Source: Zygnema cylindricum (taxonomy: Eukaryota; Streptophyta; Zygnematophyceae; Zygnematales; Zygnemataceae). From it: DNA of 64,000 nt. Below the pieces are notes generated by a model. That model was not told where the DNA came from and searched no databases. It was given only the letters and a program-made list of their open reading frames with translations. The stretch covers positions 121,202 to 185,201 of the forward strand of contig JBBHKE010003380.1 of NCBI GenBank assembly GCA_037447655.1. The letters run 5' to 3'. Below, one piece after another: positions 1-10,204 of the stretch (positions are counted from its first letter, which is position 1; each line of letters begins with the position of its first letter). Made by a program: the position numbers and the translations under genes.

Positions 1-755
1 CGGATCTCAATCGTATTCTCTCGAACGAGAATCATCCCTACCACTGAGTTCCATATCCACCTTGAGTCCGGCAAGTCCTGCACACGGTTGACTATGTTCT
101 CGAACTCATCAGGTAACTTCATTAGTAAACAGTTAACTTTTTCTTTTTCACTAAAAACTTTACCCGCACTCTCTAGCTCCATGAAGAGTGTGGCAAGCTC
201 ATTGCAAAAATCCAACATATTTCCCCCTTTGTATACATACTCCTTAACTTTCTGATCAGCCAACTGTTGTTGCTGAATCGTACCACTTCGGTACATCTCT
301 ATGAGAGCCATCCAAAGATCGGATGCCCTCTCTACCTGCAAATGAGGACATGCAAGTCCTTGAGTGAGATGGCGTAAGATGAAGTGCTTTGCCGCCATAT
401 TGTTGAAGTCCCAGGTTTCAGTATCATTCTCCTCGTTCCTCGGAATAGGTGACATGAATGTCGAACCAGTTGCTATTGGTGTGGTCGCCTCCTTCTCCTT
501 TCCTTTGTCCACCACCTCTCCTTCCTTTGTTTCCTCCGTTGAAGGTGAATCCTCTTTCCTGATGAATCTGCTTCCTCCAAACCCTGGAGGAATTCCAAGA
601 CTTGATGGACGCCCCAATCGTCCACTCACTATCCCCCAAAACCTTTTTTCGCATAGAGCTCCTATCATCATACTTTCCCAGTATATGAAGCCAGTTCCAT
701 TAAAGATTGGTACCCTAGAGGGTGGGCCCATAACCTGAAACTCTGAGACCTCCAT
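1..755 (-). CDS. Copia A1 gag, 5' part (partial, open frame)
   Basis: This is the capsid/nucleocapsid precursor of a Ty1/copia element, cut by the window edge. I read it by hand on the minus strand from the ATG at 755; the frame is open for about 251 codons with no stop. The start is chosen because the same ATG recurs in A4, A5, A7 and A9 at the same place, 20 bases before the LTR end. The protein begins MEVSEFQVMGPP and continues into a gag helical core with blocks such as AAKHFILRHLTQ and CNELATLFMELES, shared with the other A elements. Codons 7-12 overlap the primer binding site, so gag starts inside the LTR. The zinc knuckle lies beyond the window. It is the least damaged A-family gag here; activity cannot be judged. 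Confidence 0.85.
   Translation of the reverse strand, partial: MEVSEFQVMGPPSRVPIFNGTGFIYWESMMIGALCEKRFWGIVSGRLGRPSSLGIPPGFGGSRFIRKEDSPSTEETKEGEVVDKGKEKEATTPIATGSTFMSPIPRNEENDTETWDFNNMAAKHFILRHLTQGLACPHLQVERASDLWMALIEMYRSGTIQQQQLADQKVKEYVYKGGNMLDFCNELATLFMELESAGKVFSEKEKVNCLLMKLPDEFENIVNRVQDLPDSRWIWNSVVGMILVRENTIEI
721..735 (-). other. Primer binding site of A1 (half-tRNA-iMet type)
   Basis: Directly inside the LTR end the minus strand reads GGTTATGGGCCCACC. Its first 12 bases are the exact complement of the initiator tRNA-Met anticodon arm, not of the tRNA 3' CCA end. This is the primer arrangement known for Drosophila copia. It is also coding sequence for gag. Confidence 0.8.
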
Positions 756-1784
756 AAGTCCTCAGAGTGGACAGCTTCCAAGAAGCCTCTAGGATAATCC
801 TGACCCCTTTGTGTTTAAGCAAAAATAACTGCCACCCTGGCACACAAAAACTCTGACCAACTTCACCCCTGTGAAGACAAGACTCCCCTGAGTCGATAGC
901 AAAAAGAATCTCTGAATTTGCTCCCCTGAGCAGTAAGTTATGGAGGGTCAAAGTTGACCTTTTGTACAGAAGCTCTCTGGGAGAGGGGGTCCTATCTTCT
1001 AATTTTTCTAAGTCTTATCTCTCTCACAGACTCTATCTACTGATGTACGGAACCAATCAGAATTGAGTTCCGTACGCAAAAGTACAGCTGCCGGTGTACT
1101 TTATGTACGGATATTGTACGACATGGCCAAAAAGTCGACACATGTCAAATCCGGATTCGGTGCCATAATCTCCGGAGTTTCCACAATCCAACGGAATTTT
1201 GCCACGCGTCATCCGATGTGGCGATGGCCACAAACCGCCGAAATCTTCCTCCGCGATCTCGGCGCTAATCCCGGCCGTCCGATTAAATTCGGCTTTAATC
1301 GTGGCCGTAATAAATACATGCGCGGTATTTGTTTCATTTACGAAACAAATGCGCGGTACTGATTTATGTCCGTACCGTAAGTCGTACATTACATATTACT
1401 GGATCTATGTATCCCGTAATTAATTCTAGTTTAATGGTTTATCGCAAGAATACATATCTAAATAATTATCAAACTATATGCTTCGTAACAATACCTCTAG
1501 ACGAAACGGCTAAGGCTACCGGCTACTTCGTGTCTGCCGGCCGGCAGGTACATGGATCAAATCCTGCCGCCGGCATATACATTTTAATCAAATATATAAA
1601 CCCTAATATAAAATTCCCGTAAACCTCAGGATAGCCAAGGTAGCCATGGCTCTAGCTTCCTCTCCAATTTCTCAGTGACTGCGACAAGTTTGAGAGTTGG
1701 AGAGAGAAGTTAGAGATAGACTGCCTCGACTTCTATATTTCTTTTCAGACCTAGAAAATACTAATAAAACCATTAGTTTCTACA
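736..1784 (-). repeat. LTR-1, 5' LTR of element A1
   Basis: A 1049-bp family A LTR with TG...CA ends, starting TGTAGAAACT at 1784 and ending at 736. It carries the conserved A-family blocks: a tRNA-like stretch on the plus strand (about 1505-1580), a dyad around TTTGTTTC/GAAACAAA (about 1325-1350), a GTAC-rich dyad (1070-1110), the palindrome GGTCAAAGTTGACC (946-959), and the gag ATG near its 3' end. Its partner LTR is outside the window, so no target duplication can be tested. The open frames inside it recur in most LTR copies but are not genes. Confidence 0.85.
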
Positions 1785-2177
1785 TACACCCCGACAAAGA
1801 CACGTCATCGCTAATACGTTGTCGCCATAAGGAAATCGTAGGCCACGTGGAAAATAATACTAAAAAATAACAAAACAATGCATACTAGTCGACAACATAG
1901 AAAAATACACACTAATGTTGAGTTAGTGAGAAGTCAGTGTATAGTTTGAGAGAGAAAGGCGACGTTTCAAAATAATAGTGTACAAATAATTTAAAAGCAC
2001 AACAAAATTAAAATATAACAACGCATAATGAATAGGAATAATATCACAAAAGGAAGGACGAAACAAAATCATTTATTAAATGGGAGAATGTTTGGTTGAA
2101 ATGGCTTACTTGTACCATACACTCCGGTAAAATGCTCGGGAAACTTCCTTATGGTCCTTAGAATGAGTTCACCTGAG
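1785..2177. other. Unassigned AT-rich spacer
   Basis: About 390 bp between two minus-strand LTRs. I see no gene and no clear match to the LTR, gag or pol sequences elsewhere in the window. Confidence 0.5.
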
Positions 2178-3231
2178 TGAAACTCTGAGACCTCCATAAG
2201 TCCTCAGAGTGGACAGCTTCCAAGAAGCCTCAAGGATAACCTTGACCCCTTTGTGTTTCAGCAAAAATAACTGCCACCCTGGCAGACAAAAACTCTGACC
2301 AACTTCACCCCTGTGAAGACAAGACTCCCCTTAGTGGATAGCAAAAAGAATCTCTGAATTTGCTCCCCTGAGCAGTAAGTTATGGAGGGTCAAAGTTGAC
2401 CTTTTGTACAGAAGCTCTCTGGGAGAGAGGGTCCTATCTCCAAATTTTTCTAAGTCCTATCTCTCTCACAGACTCTATCTACTGATGTACGGAGCCAATC
2501 ACAATGCAGCTCCGTACACAAAAGTACAGCTGCCGGTTTACTTTCTGTACGAACATCGTACGACATGGCCTAAATGTCGACACGTGGTATGTCCGGATTC
2601 GTTCCCGTAATCCTCGGAGATGCCGCGATCCAATGTTATTCCGCCACGTGTCGTCCGATGTGGCGATGTCCATAAACCGCCGAAATCCTCTTCCGCGATC
2701 TCGGCGTTAATTCCGGCCGTCCGATTAAATTCATATTTAATCGTAGCCGTAATAAATGCATGTGCGATATTCTTTTCTATAAAGAAACAAATGCGCGGTA
2801 TTGGTTTCTTATCCGTACCGCTATCCGTACTTTTACAATTATGGATCTATGTCTCCTGTAATCACTTATAGTTAAGTGAATTTTCCTACTCAATAACATT
2901 TAAATCAATATCATACCCTACATTATGTAACATTCGATGAAGACTTAACGGCTAAGGCTACTATCTACTGTCTGCCTGCCGGCCGGTAGGTACAAGGATC
3001 AAATCTTGTAGCCGGCACTATCTTTTTAGTAATAAAAACCCTAACTAATATATAATCCAGTAAACTTTTGGTTAGCCTAGGTAGCCATGGCTCTAGCTCC
3101 CTCTCCAATTTCTCAGTGACTGCGACAAGTTTGAGAGTTGGAGAGAGAAGTTAGAGGTAGACTGCCTCAGCTTCTTTCAATATTTCTATTTAGACCTAGA
3201 AAATACTTTAAATGGATCATTAATTTCTACA
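2178..3231 (-). repeat. LTR-2, solo family A LTR
   Basis: A 1054-bp LTR on the minus strand with TG...CA ends and the same blocks as LTR-1, including the gag-start ATG and the palindrome GGTCAAAGTTGACC at 2388-2401. No gag or primer site follows its 3' end, so it is a solo LTR. The flanks (CTGAG left, CCTGT right) are not a clean duplication, though ACCTG occurs close to both edges. It abuts the truncated LTR-3. Confidence 0.8.
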
Positions 3232-3775
3232 CCTGTGACCGCAAACCGCTAAAAACCTATTCCGCAATCTCGACATCTATGGCAACCGTCCGATCAGAAC
3301 TGGCATTTAATCGTAGCCGTCGAAATTCGATGCGAGATATTTGTTTCCCTATCGAAACAAATGCGCGATATTTGTTTCGTCATTGTACCGTACTCCGTAC
3401 TATATAAAACTTTATCCATGCACGACGTACTATTTCTAGTTAAATGAATCAATATACGTGTAAACATTAAAATTCTTATCAAACCCCATGTATTATAGCA
3501 TATATTTTAGGCTATAGGTTAACGTTGTCGGCTACCGGTTAGTCTGAAAGGCAGTAGGTAACACGATTAATTCCTGGGTCCGTCAATCTTTTTTTAGTAA
3601 ATATACTAGACACTACTCTTGTCTCTCTAGAAAGCTTTAGGCACCATGGCTCTAGCTCCATATCCAGCATTCACTGGCTACAATAAGTGTGAGGGCTTGG
3701 AGAAAAGAGTTAGAGACCAACTGCCTCAGCTCTTTAATAAAAAACACAGACCTAGAAACTACTAAAATTTCAACA
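3232..3775 (-). repeat. LTR-3, 5' half of a family A LTR
   Basis: Minus-strand LTR start TGTTGAAATTTTAG at 3775, running to 3232, where its 3' half is missing at the junction with LTR-2. It has the TTTGTTTC/GAAACAAA dyad and a decayed tRNA-like block. On its other side it directly abuts the plus-strand LTR-4, giving a head-to-head pair. Confidence 0.7.
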
Positions 3776-4591
3776 GCCCTTTCGTAAACTTACCAAAAAG
3801 GTTGACGGACCCAAGATTTGATCCTGGTACCTACCGTTCGTCTAATAACCTAGCGTCGTTACCATGTAACGTAGCTTCAGTGTCAAAATATATAAGGTAC
3901 GATAGCTATCTAAAGACTTGGAAATAGAGAAGTTCATTTAACTAACGAACGAAACCACAATCACATAGACATTGTTAGATAGAATCTCATCGAAAAAAAC
4001 TGATTCTATTTCTAACGGCTATAAATTAAGGCGGAAATCAATCGGACAGCGGAGGAAGAAGCCGAGATCACGAAATGAACGATTTGGCGGTTTGCAATCA
4101 CAGCCACACCGGGTGACACGTGGCAACATGACATTGGATAGTGACATCTCCGGGACATACCATAGTGAACTCGGATATGACAGACGTCGTCTTCTTGGCC
4201 ATGTCGTACAATGGTTGAATAGAAAGTACTCCGGGCCAAGTACCTTTCTGTACTTTATAGTGAATTGATTGGCTCAGTACTTTAGTAGTAGAGGGATTAG
4301 AGGAGGGTTTTGGACTTAGGAAAATTAGAGGTAGCCGCCTCTCTCTCTCAAAGAGCTTATATATAAAAGGTCATCTTTGACCATTGATAATTAACTGCTC
4401 AGGGAGCAAATTCAAGGATTCTTTTTGTAACAGACTAAGAGGAGTCTGTTCTTCTACGGGGTGAAGTTTGATCAGTCTGTATTATGTTAGGGTGTTAGTG
4501 ATACTCATACAAAGACTAAGGGATTGAGGCAATCCTACAGGCTTCTGGTAAGCTGCCTACTCTGAGTACCAATGGAGGTTTCAGAGTTACA
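3776..4591 (+). repeat. LTR-4, 5'-truncated 5' LTR of A4
   Basis: Matches LTR-5 from about 190 bp after the LTR start through to the terminal CA at 4591. A TATA box (TATATATAAAAGG, 4358-4370) lies just before the conserved GGTCA...TTGACC block. The gag ATG is at 4572 inside the LTR. The first 190 bp have been lost at the junction with LTR-3. Confidence 0.8.
4358..4370 (+). promoter_or_regulatory. LTR TATA box
   Basis: TATATATAAAAGG sits about 200 bp before the LTR end, directly upstream of a W-box-like pair (GGTCATCTTTGACC). LTR-5 and LTR-12 have the equivalent at the same spot (TATAAAAGG and TATACAAAAGG), which supports it as the U3 promoter. Confidence 0.6.
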
Positions 4592-5575
4592 GGTTATAGG
4601 CCCACCCTCTACAATGCCCACATTCAATGGAACTGGGTTCATCTACTAGGAGAGTATGATGATAGGAGCCCTATGTGAGAAATTTTTTTGGGGAATTATG
4701 AGTGGGCGAGTAAAGCGCCCATCCGGTCATGCTATCCCTCCACGGTTTGCACGAAGCAGATTTGCTAGGAAACCAGATCCACAACCACCAGAGGACTCAG
4801 AAGACAGAGAAAGCATCGTGATGGAAAAGGGGAAGGAAAAAGAGAAAACCACACATAAAGCAACCGGCTCGGTTTTCCTGTCTCCTATTCCAAGGAATAA
4901 GGCGAATGACATCGATACCTGGGACTACAAAAACATGACGGCCAAGCATTTTATCCTCCGTCATCTCACACAAAGACTCGCATGTCCTCATTTGCAGGTT
5001 GAAAGGGCATGTGATCTGTGGAATGCGATTATAGAGATGTATCGGAGCAGTACGATTCAGGAACAGAAGCTGGCATAGTAAAAGATCAATGGATACTTTC
5101 ACAAAAGAGAGAAGATGCTTGATTTCTGCAATGAGCTGGCTATACTCTTCATGGAGTTAGAGTGTGCCGGAAAGGTAGAAACCGAGAAGGCAAAGGTTCA
5201 CTGCTTACTCATGAAACTACCCAATGAGTATGAGAACATCCTGAACCGGGTACAAGATCTGCTGGACTCCAGGTGGATATGGAATTCGGTACTTGGTATG
5301 ATCCTCGTCCCAGAGAGTACTATCGTAATCCGGAGGGGAGTTAAGAGTGGACAAGCCATGGTGGCAGGAGAAAGTTGGAGAAACAAAGATTCACGAAAAC
5401 CCCTTGGAAGTCATGGAGGGGGAAGCCAGACAAATCAATCTGATGAGTCCGGAACAAGTGGACCTAAGGGGCTTTGTCATTTCTGCAAGAAACCCGAGCA
5501 TTACATGGTGAAATGTACCAAACTGACTGAGCTTTGGATAAAAGAGGGGTAGACCGAGGGTAAGCCACGGGGGAA
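4572..5575 (+). pseudogene. A4 gag (broken)
   Basis: Starts at the LTR-borne ATG (4572) and hits a nonsense TAG at 4647-4649, where A1, A5 and A9 have Trp. The frame then stays open to 5078, with the gag core blocks SPIPRNKAND and HFILRHLTQRLACPHLQ. A second stop pair near 5079 and a frame change follow. The next part (5115-5552) carries the gag C-terminus and a nucleocapsid zinc knuckle CHFCKKPEHYMVKC, all four ligands present, before a stop at about 5550. Clearly coding in origin but unable to give a full product. Confidence 0.85.
4592..4603 (+). other. Primer binding site of A4
   Basis: GGTTATAGGCCC follows the LTR end CA. It differs from the perfect anticodon-arm complement by one base (A for G in the seventh position). 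In gag it is read as part of codons 8-11. Confidence 0.7.
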
Positions 5576-7080
5576 GTAAAAGGCACTTGTCACATAGGTA
5601 CTTGAGGAGGAATCCGATGAGGAGGAGGACGAACTTGTTTTGGATGAGGAGTTGGAAGCAAAGACAGAAGTCGAAATTCCACGGAAGCTGAAATGTGCGT
5701 TTGGTGGACTAAAAGGAGAAGAGGGTTCAATTGTGGATTCAGGTGCCTCCATGCACATGTGCAAGGATAAGGATCTGTTCACTAAGCTCAGAAGATTCCT
5801 ACAGTAGAGATCGAATATAGGGGTGGAAGGGTAGTTACCACTACTTCTGTAGGATCGGTAGATCTCAAAGTCATAGTGGAAGGGAAAACCTCAATAGTTA
5901 CATTCTCCGATGTATTGTTTATTCCGGATTTAAACAAAAACTTTATCTCTACGTCTGTATTAGATGATAAAGGTTTTGAAACTAGCACCAAAAAAGGAGT
6001 TTTTACAGCTAGCTTTGAGGAAGATGTGTATTTCACTGCTGAGAAAGGTAGCCAATAAATGTTCAGGCTTGCTTTAAATAATGAAAAACTCAACTTTACT
6101 ATGCTGGTGTCAATGATATTATGTTGTGGTATAAAAGACTTGGGCATGTGAATCTAGAAAAGCTAAAAGAAATGAAAAAGATGGGAGCAGGTGAAGGGAT
6201 ACGCTTTGGGGGAAATGAGAACTTAAGTGATTGCAGTGGGTGTGCTCACGGTAAAGCACATAGATTACCATTTCCAAAGGAAACAACCTATAAAGGAGAA
6301 AAAATTCTTGATTTCGTACACACGGACATTTGGGGACCGTCAAGAGTGACGTTACCCGGCGGGAAAAGATTCATGCTTACCATAACCGATGATTGGTATC
6401 GATACTCCCGGGTACATATTTTGAAAAACAAATCAGAAACTCCGGAGTAGTTCAGACAATATAAGCCATGGGCCGAGAAGCTTCACGAGACCTCAATAAA
6501 GAGAGTAAGAAGTGACAATGGAGGGGAATATACCTCTATTCAGTTTGAGGAGTTCTTAAGAGAGGACGGTGTGCAACACCAAAAGATAGTTCCGGAAAAC
6601 CCGGAACAAAATGGTGTTGCGGGGAGATTGAATAGGATATTGAAAGATAGTGCGCGGAGTATGTTGTCAGATAAAAGAATAAGAAAAAGATTTTGGTCAG
6701 AAGCTATGAATTATGCTAATTATTTGAGAAATAGAGTATTTACTTCGGCTGTGAAAGGCCAAACTCTATATGAGAGATGGACCGGCCGAAAACCAGATCT
6801 ATCTCACTTAAAGGTTTTCGGTAGTAAAGTCTTCAATTTAGATACAGATAAATCTAACTGGAAACTAGATCCTAAAGGGAAACCCAGATACTTTCTAGGA
6901 TATGATGAGGATATAAAAAGGTATAGAGTGTATGATCTAAAAAGAGAAGATATAATTCGAATAAAGCACTTGGTAGCTATGGATGAAAAGAAGTACGTAG
7001 ATCCTTTCAAATCCTCAAAATCAGTCAGAATAAGATTTGAGTCAGAAAATTCTGATAACTTTCATCTTCCTAACTATCCG
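5576..7080 (+). pseudogene. A4 protease and integrase (broken)
   Basis: The aspartic protease motif VDSGAS is present near 5732 within a frame interrupted by frameshifts. It is followed by FSDVLFIPDLN (5876-6058), a GAG-pre-integrase zinc region with LGHVN and CSGCAHGKAHR (6121-6270), and the integrase core: first Asp in HTDIWGP (about 6325), second Asp in SDNGGEY (about 6515) and NGVAGRLN (about 6610). The usual NGVAERLN has Glu where this copy has Gly, so the third catalytic acid is lost. A stop at 6448 also breaks the frame. The integrase C-terminal part is open to 7086, where element B begins. Confidence 0.85.
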
Positions 7081-7656
7081 TGTTAACTAGCCGCGGATAT
7101 CATAATGTGATCCAGTACAATACAAAGCAACTGCAATAGATATGAATATAGTCAACAGACGACATTCATAGGATGATCACGTCGGACTTAGACGCCAAAT
7201 GTATTATACGATTACTTAGTTTACATTCTGAGTCGTGCTGATTAACTTAGTGGTAGCTCAACGGTAGCTTGACAGATTACTGTTAGCTTCCTTGTCTAAC
7301 GCACCTCTCAAGTACACTTGTATCATTGGTACAACACAGGTATAAGAAGTATGACGTAGAATATTTAATGTATCCAGACTTCCAAGTAGTAAAACTGCAA
7401 ACATTTTTTGGGAAACTTCTGAGTGTTATATCTTCAGTGTTGTTGGGTCAATTGTGCTAAAACTTTGAGAGTTGTCATTATTTATGCTGCTCTAAATTTT
7501 GATAGAGCTTTGTGAGGTTTGCATGCTTGTATAAGATTTGGTGAACACTTAAAAATAGTTGTTTGGTAAGATTCTTGATAGTTTTTGAGAGTGTATCATG
7601 TCTACTTCTACTACTATTGCTGCTCCGCCACCTGCACTGGTGGTCGTAGAACAACA
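7081..7656 (+). repeat. Element B 5' LTR (shortened)
   Basis: Aligns by eye with the 3' LTR from about 12105 to 12699 and ends ACAACA. The first 270 bp or so of the 3' LTR, including a GCTGCGATG-rich stretch, have no counterpart here. It includes the gag ATG at 7598. Confidence 0.75.
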
Positions 7657-8410
7657 GGTTATAGGCCTGTCATCAAGAATTACTATCTTTTCCGGGGAAA
7701 AATATATTTTTTGGGCGGATATGGTGGAGACTCACTTTGAAAATGTTCATCTTTTGGATATATTGGATGGTTCGCTGGATGAATCTGATCTGTCTTGGTT
7801 AAAGAAAAATACGCAGGCTCGTTCTATTCTAAAATTTTGTATATCTGAGGACTTAGCTATGTCTGTGATAAAAATGAAAAAAATATTTGATATCTGGAAA
7901 TCTCGTAAAAATGATATGAAAAAACTAATGTCCACGAAGAACTTCAAAAGCTGGAAAAATTTGGGACTATAAGTACACTGGCGGTACCATTGCTAAATAT
8001 GCTAACAAATTTTGCATCCTTATAGATGCACATGCTTGTGCAGGTGGCGTGTTTCCTCAGTTTCAACAGGCAGCATTGCTAACGAGGGGTCTCCCTCGTA
8101 GTATGAAAGGATCGTCTGATATGCTCAAACAAAAAGATAAGGCTAGCTCGACTTTACAGTTAGCAATAAATATTTTACTAGAAGAGTAAGCTACATCTAA
8201 TATTCTCAATGTTGAGCAAGTAGAGGCGTTCAATTCAGACTTTGAGAGGAAAGGAGAGTTTAATCCGCAAAAAAATTAGTTTAATTCACAAAATCAGTTC
8301 AAACAGTTTAATCAGGGTGGAAATAGACAATCCAACACTGCATGTTTTTATTGTAATGAGAGAGGTCATGGTTATAAGTTCTGTCCTAAGCTTAAAAAGG
8401 CTAACGAAAC
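7598..8410 (+). pseudogene. Element B gag (broken)
   Basis: ATG at 7598 lies 59 bases before the LTR end. The N-terminus MSTSTTIAAPPPALVVVEQQ is LTR-encoded and runs through the primer site. The first frame is open to 7972; a frameshift moves the reading to the frame of 7972-8190, which holds a UBN2-like gag core (QQAALLTRGLPRSMKGSSDM) ending in TAA. A nucleocapsid zinc knuckle (CFYCNERGHGYKFC) follows at about 8341-8382 in another frame. The family relation is clear; the product would be truncated. Confidence 0.75.
7657..7668 (+). other. Primer binding site of element B
   Basis: GGTTATAGGCCT directly follows the LTR end, again matching the initiator tRNA-Met anticodon arm with two mismatches. 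It lies inside the gag frame, as in family A. Confidence 0.65.
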
Positions 8411-10204
8411 AGGTTTATACAGGCCGGGATGGCAACAAAATCAGTTTTACAAAAGCTTCACGGGGCCTACATCTCGTGGAAATGCACTGTTTTCGGCTTT
8501 TTCGTCTCTCCAAAACGAGACTTTGACATTTTTTGAGGAGGATGACACGGATCTCTTCCCTATGGCAGCGGAAACGGATGGCCCGAAGAACACTGGATCG
8601 ATAATGGATACAGGAGCCTCGGCGCACAAGTGCTGGAACAAAGCTATCTTCAAAAATCTTAAAACAACGCCGGAGAAAAATATTTACTATGCTTGTGGGA
8701 TGAGTGTAATGACTCGTGCTGTAGGTGATGTATCTTTGCTAGTTGATGTAGAAGGAAAGGCAATTGAAAGGACCCTTCACAATGTCTTTTTTGTCCCTGA
8801 CTTTAGAAAAAAAATGTTTTCTACGTCTTTGGTAGAGAGTAAAGGTTTTGAAGTCAATTTGAAAAATGGTCAGCAGGTTGCTAGCAATAATGGCAAGCAA
8901 GAATGGCAAGGTTGCAGTTACAGGTACTAGAGATAATAGCAAGATGTACCGCATGGACATGGCTAATAGAAAGGAAATGATGTTCTGTACTCCGGTGTTT
9001 TGCATTCAGCTAAGTTGTTGCATAAAATATTAGGCCATGTGAATTAGGATAGTTTGAAAAAAATTGTACTTGCTGGAAAAATAGAAGGGGTATCCATTCT
9101 AGATTAGCCGGTTAAAACATGTGACGATTGCACTTTAGGCAAAATCCACAAATTGCCATTCCCTAAAGAGTCTGAACATCGGTCAACTAGACTGTTACAA
9201 CAAATTCATTCTGATGTTTTTGGTATTGCGAAGGTGTCGTCTGCCGGGGGGGTGAAATATATGGTCACCTTCACGGATGATTTTTCCAGGTTTACAAAAG
9301 TTTACTTCATGAAATAAAAAAGTAAAGTGTTTGTTCACTTCAAACAGTATAAAATATGGGTTGAAAAACTCCATAATTTACCAATTTTGGAGTTCAGTTC
9401 AAATTATGATGGGGAATATACCTCGAAGGAATTTGAAACATTTTTACTTGATGAAGGTATATGTCATCTTTTGACTGTTGGGTATACCCCAAAACAAAAT
9501 GGGGTGTCAGAGATATTAAATTGAACCCTCATAGAGAGCTCTAAGACGATGCTTCAAGATCAACATGTGGATCCGAAATTTTGGGTTGAGGCTCTAAATT
9601 GTGCAGTTTGTATTTAAAATATGATACGATCAAGATCACTAGAGAATACTCCTTACGAGATATGTACAGGTAGAAAGCCAGATGTTAGTCACTATAGAGA
9701 CTTTGGTAGTAAATGCTTTATCCTGGATACATTTAATGTTAGATCGAAAATGGAACCGAAAGGATTACCAGGTATTTTATTAGGATATGATGATCACTCA
9801 AAGGGTTATAGAGTTTTGTGTTTGAGAGGCAGAAAATAATTGTAGCGAGAAACATCATTGTTAAGGATGAGCTAGACTCGATAGACTTATTTGAAATGAC
9901 GAAGCAGCAAAAGCAACAAAAAGTACAGAATTACGTCATTCTAGATTGCATCCATAAAATTGTCCTACAGATGCAAATTTCATTGGTGGGAACACAGGAG
10001 TCTGCAATTCTCCATGTTACTTCACAAGTTCAGTTCCAACCGGACCAACTGCGAACAATGCCTACTAATCGCAACCAGCGCAATAAGCGTAATGCAAGGA
10101 ATCCGACAATTTCAGCCTCAAAATTTCCGGGGGGAATAAGATTTAGTAGCCGCCTGCAAGCAAGTTCTCACTTCGCCTACTTGGCAGCCCATGGGAGCCT
10201 CTAA
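8411..10204 (+). pseudogene. Element B protease and integrase (broken)
   Basis: The frame 8523-8930 contains the aspartic protease motif IMDTGASAHKC and a VFFVPDFRKK stretch. A pre-integrase zinc region (ILGHVN, then CDDCTLGKIHKLPF near 9120-9170) is interrupted by stops. Integrase pieces follow: HSDVFG (first Asp, about 9210), then 9327-9524, where the expected DNGGEY reads NYDGEY, and QNGVSEILN, which keeps the Glu. 9621-9839 and 9818-10204 are the integrase C-terminus and linker. At least four stops or frame changes occur, so no functional polyprotein is possible. Confidence 0.75.

Noticed and set aside
1057-1389. Open frames inside LTRs (also 1063-1362, 2620-2871, 48255-48497, 58750-59103)
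   Set aside because: They recur because the LTRs recur, lie on either strand, include the promoter and dyads, and show no protein family features.
2171-3236. ACCTG as target duplication of LTR-2
   Set aside because: The left copy is two bases away from the LTR edge and the right copy overlaps the LTR end, so it is not a clean duplication.
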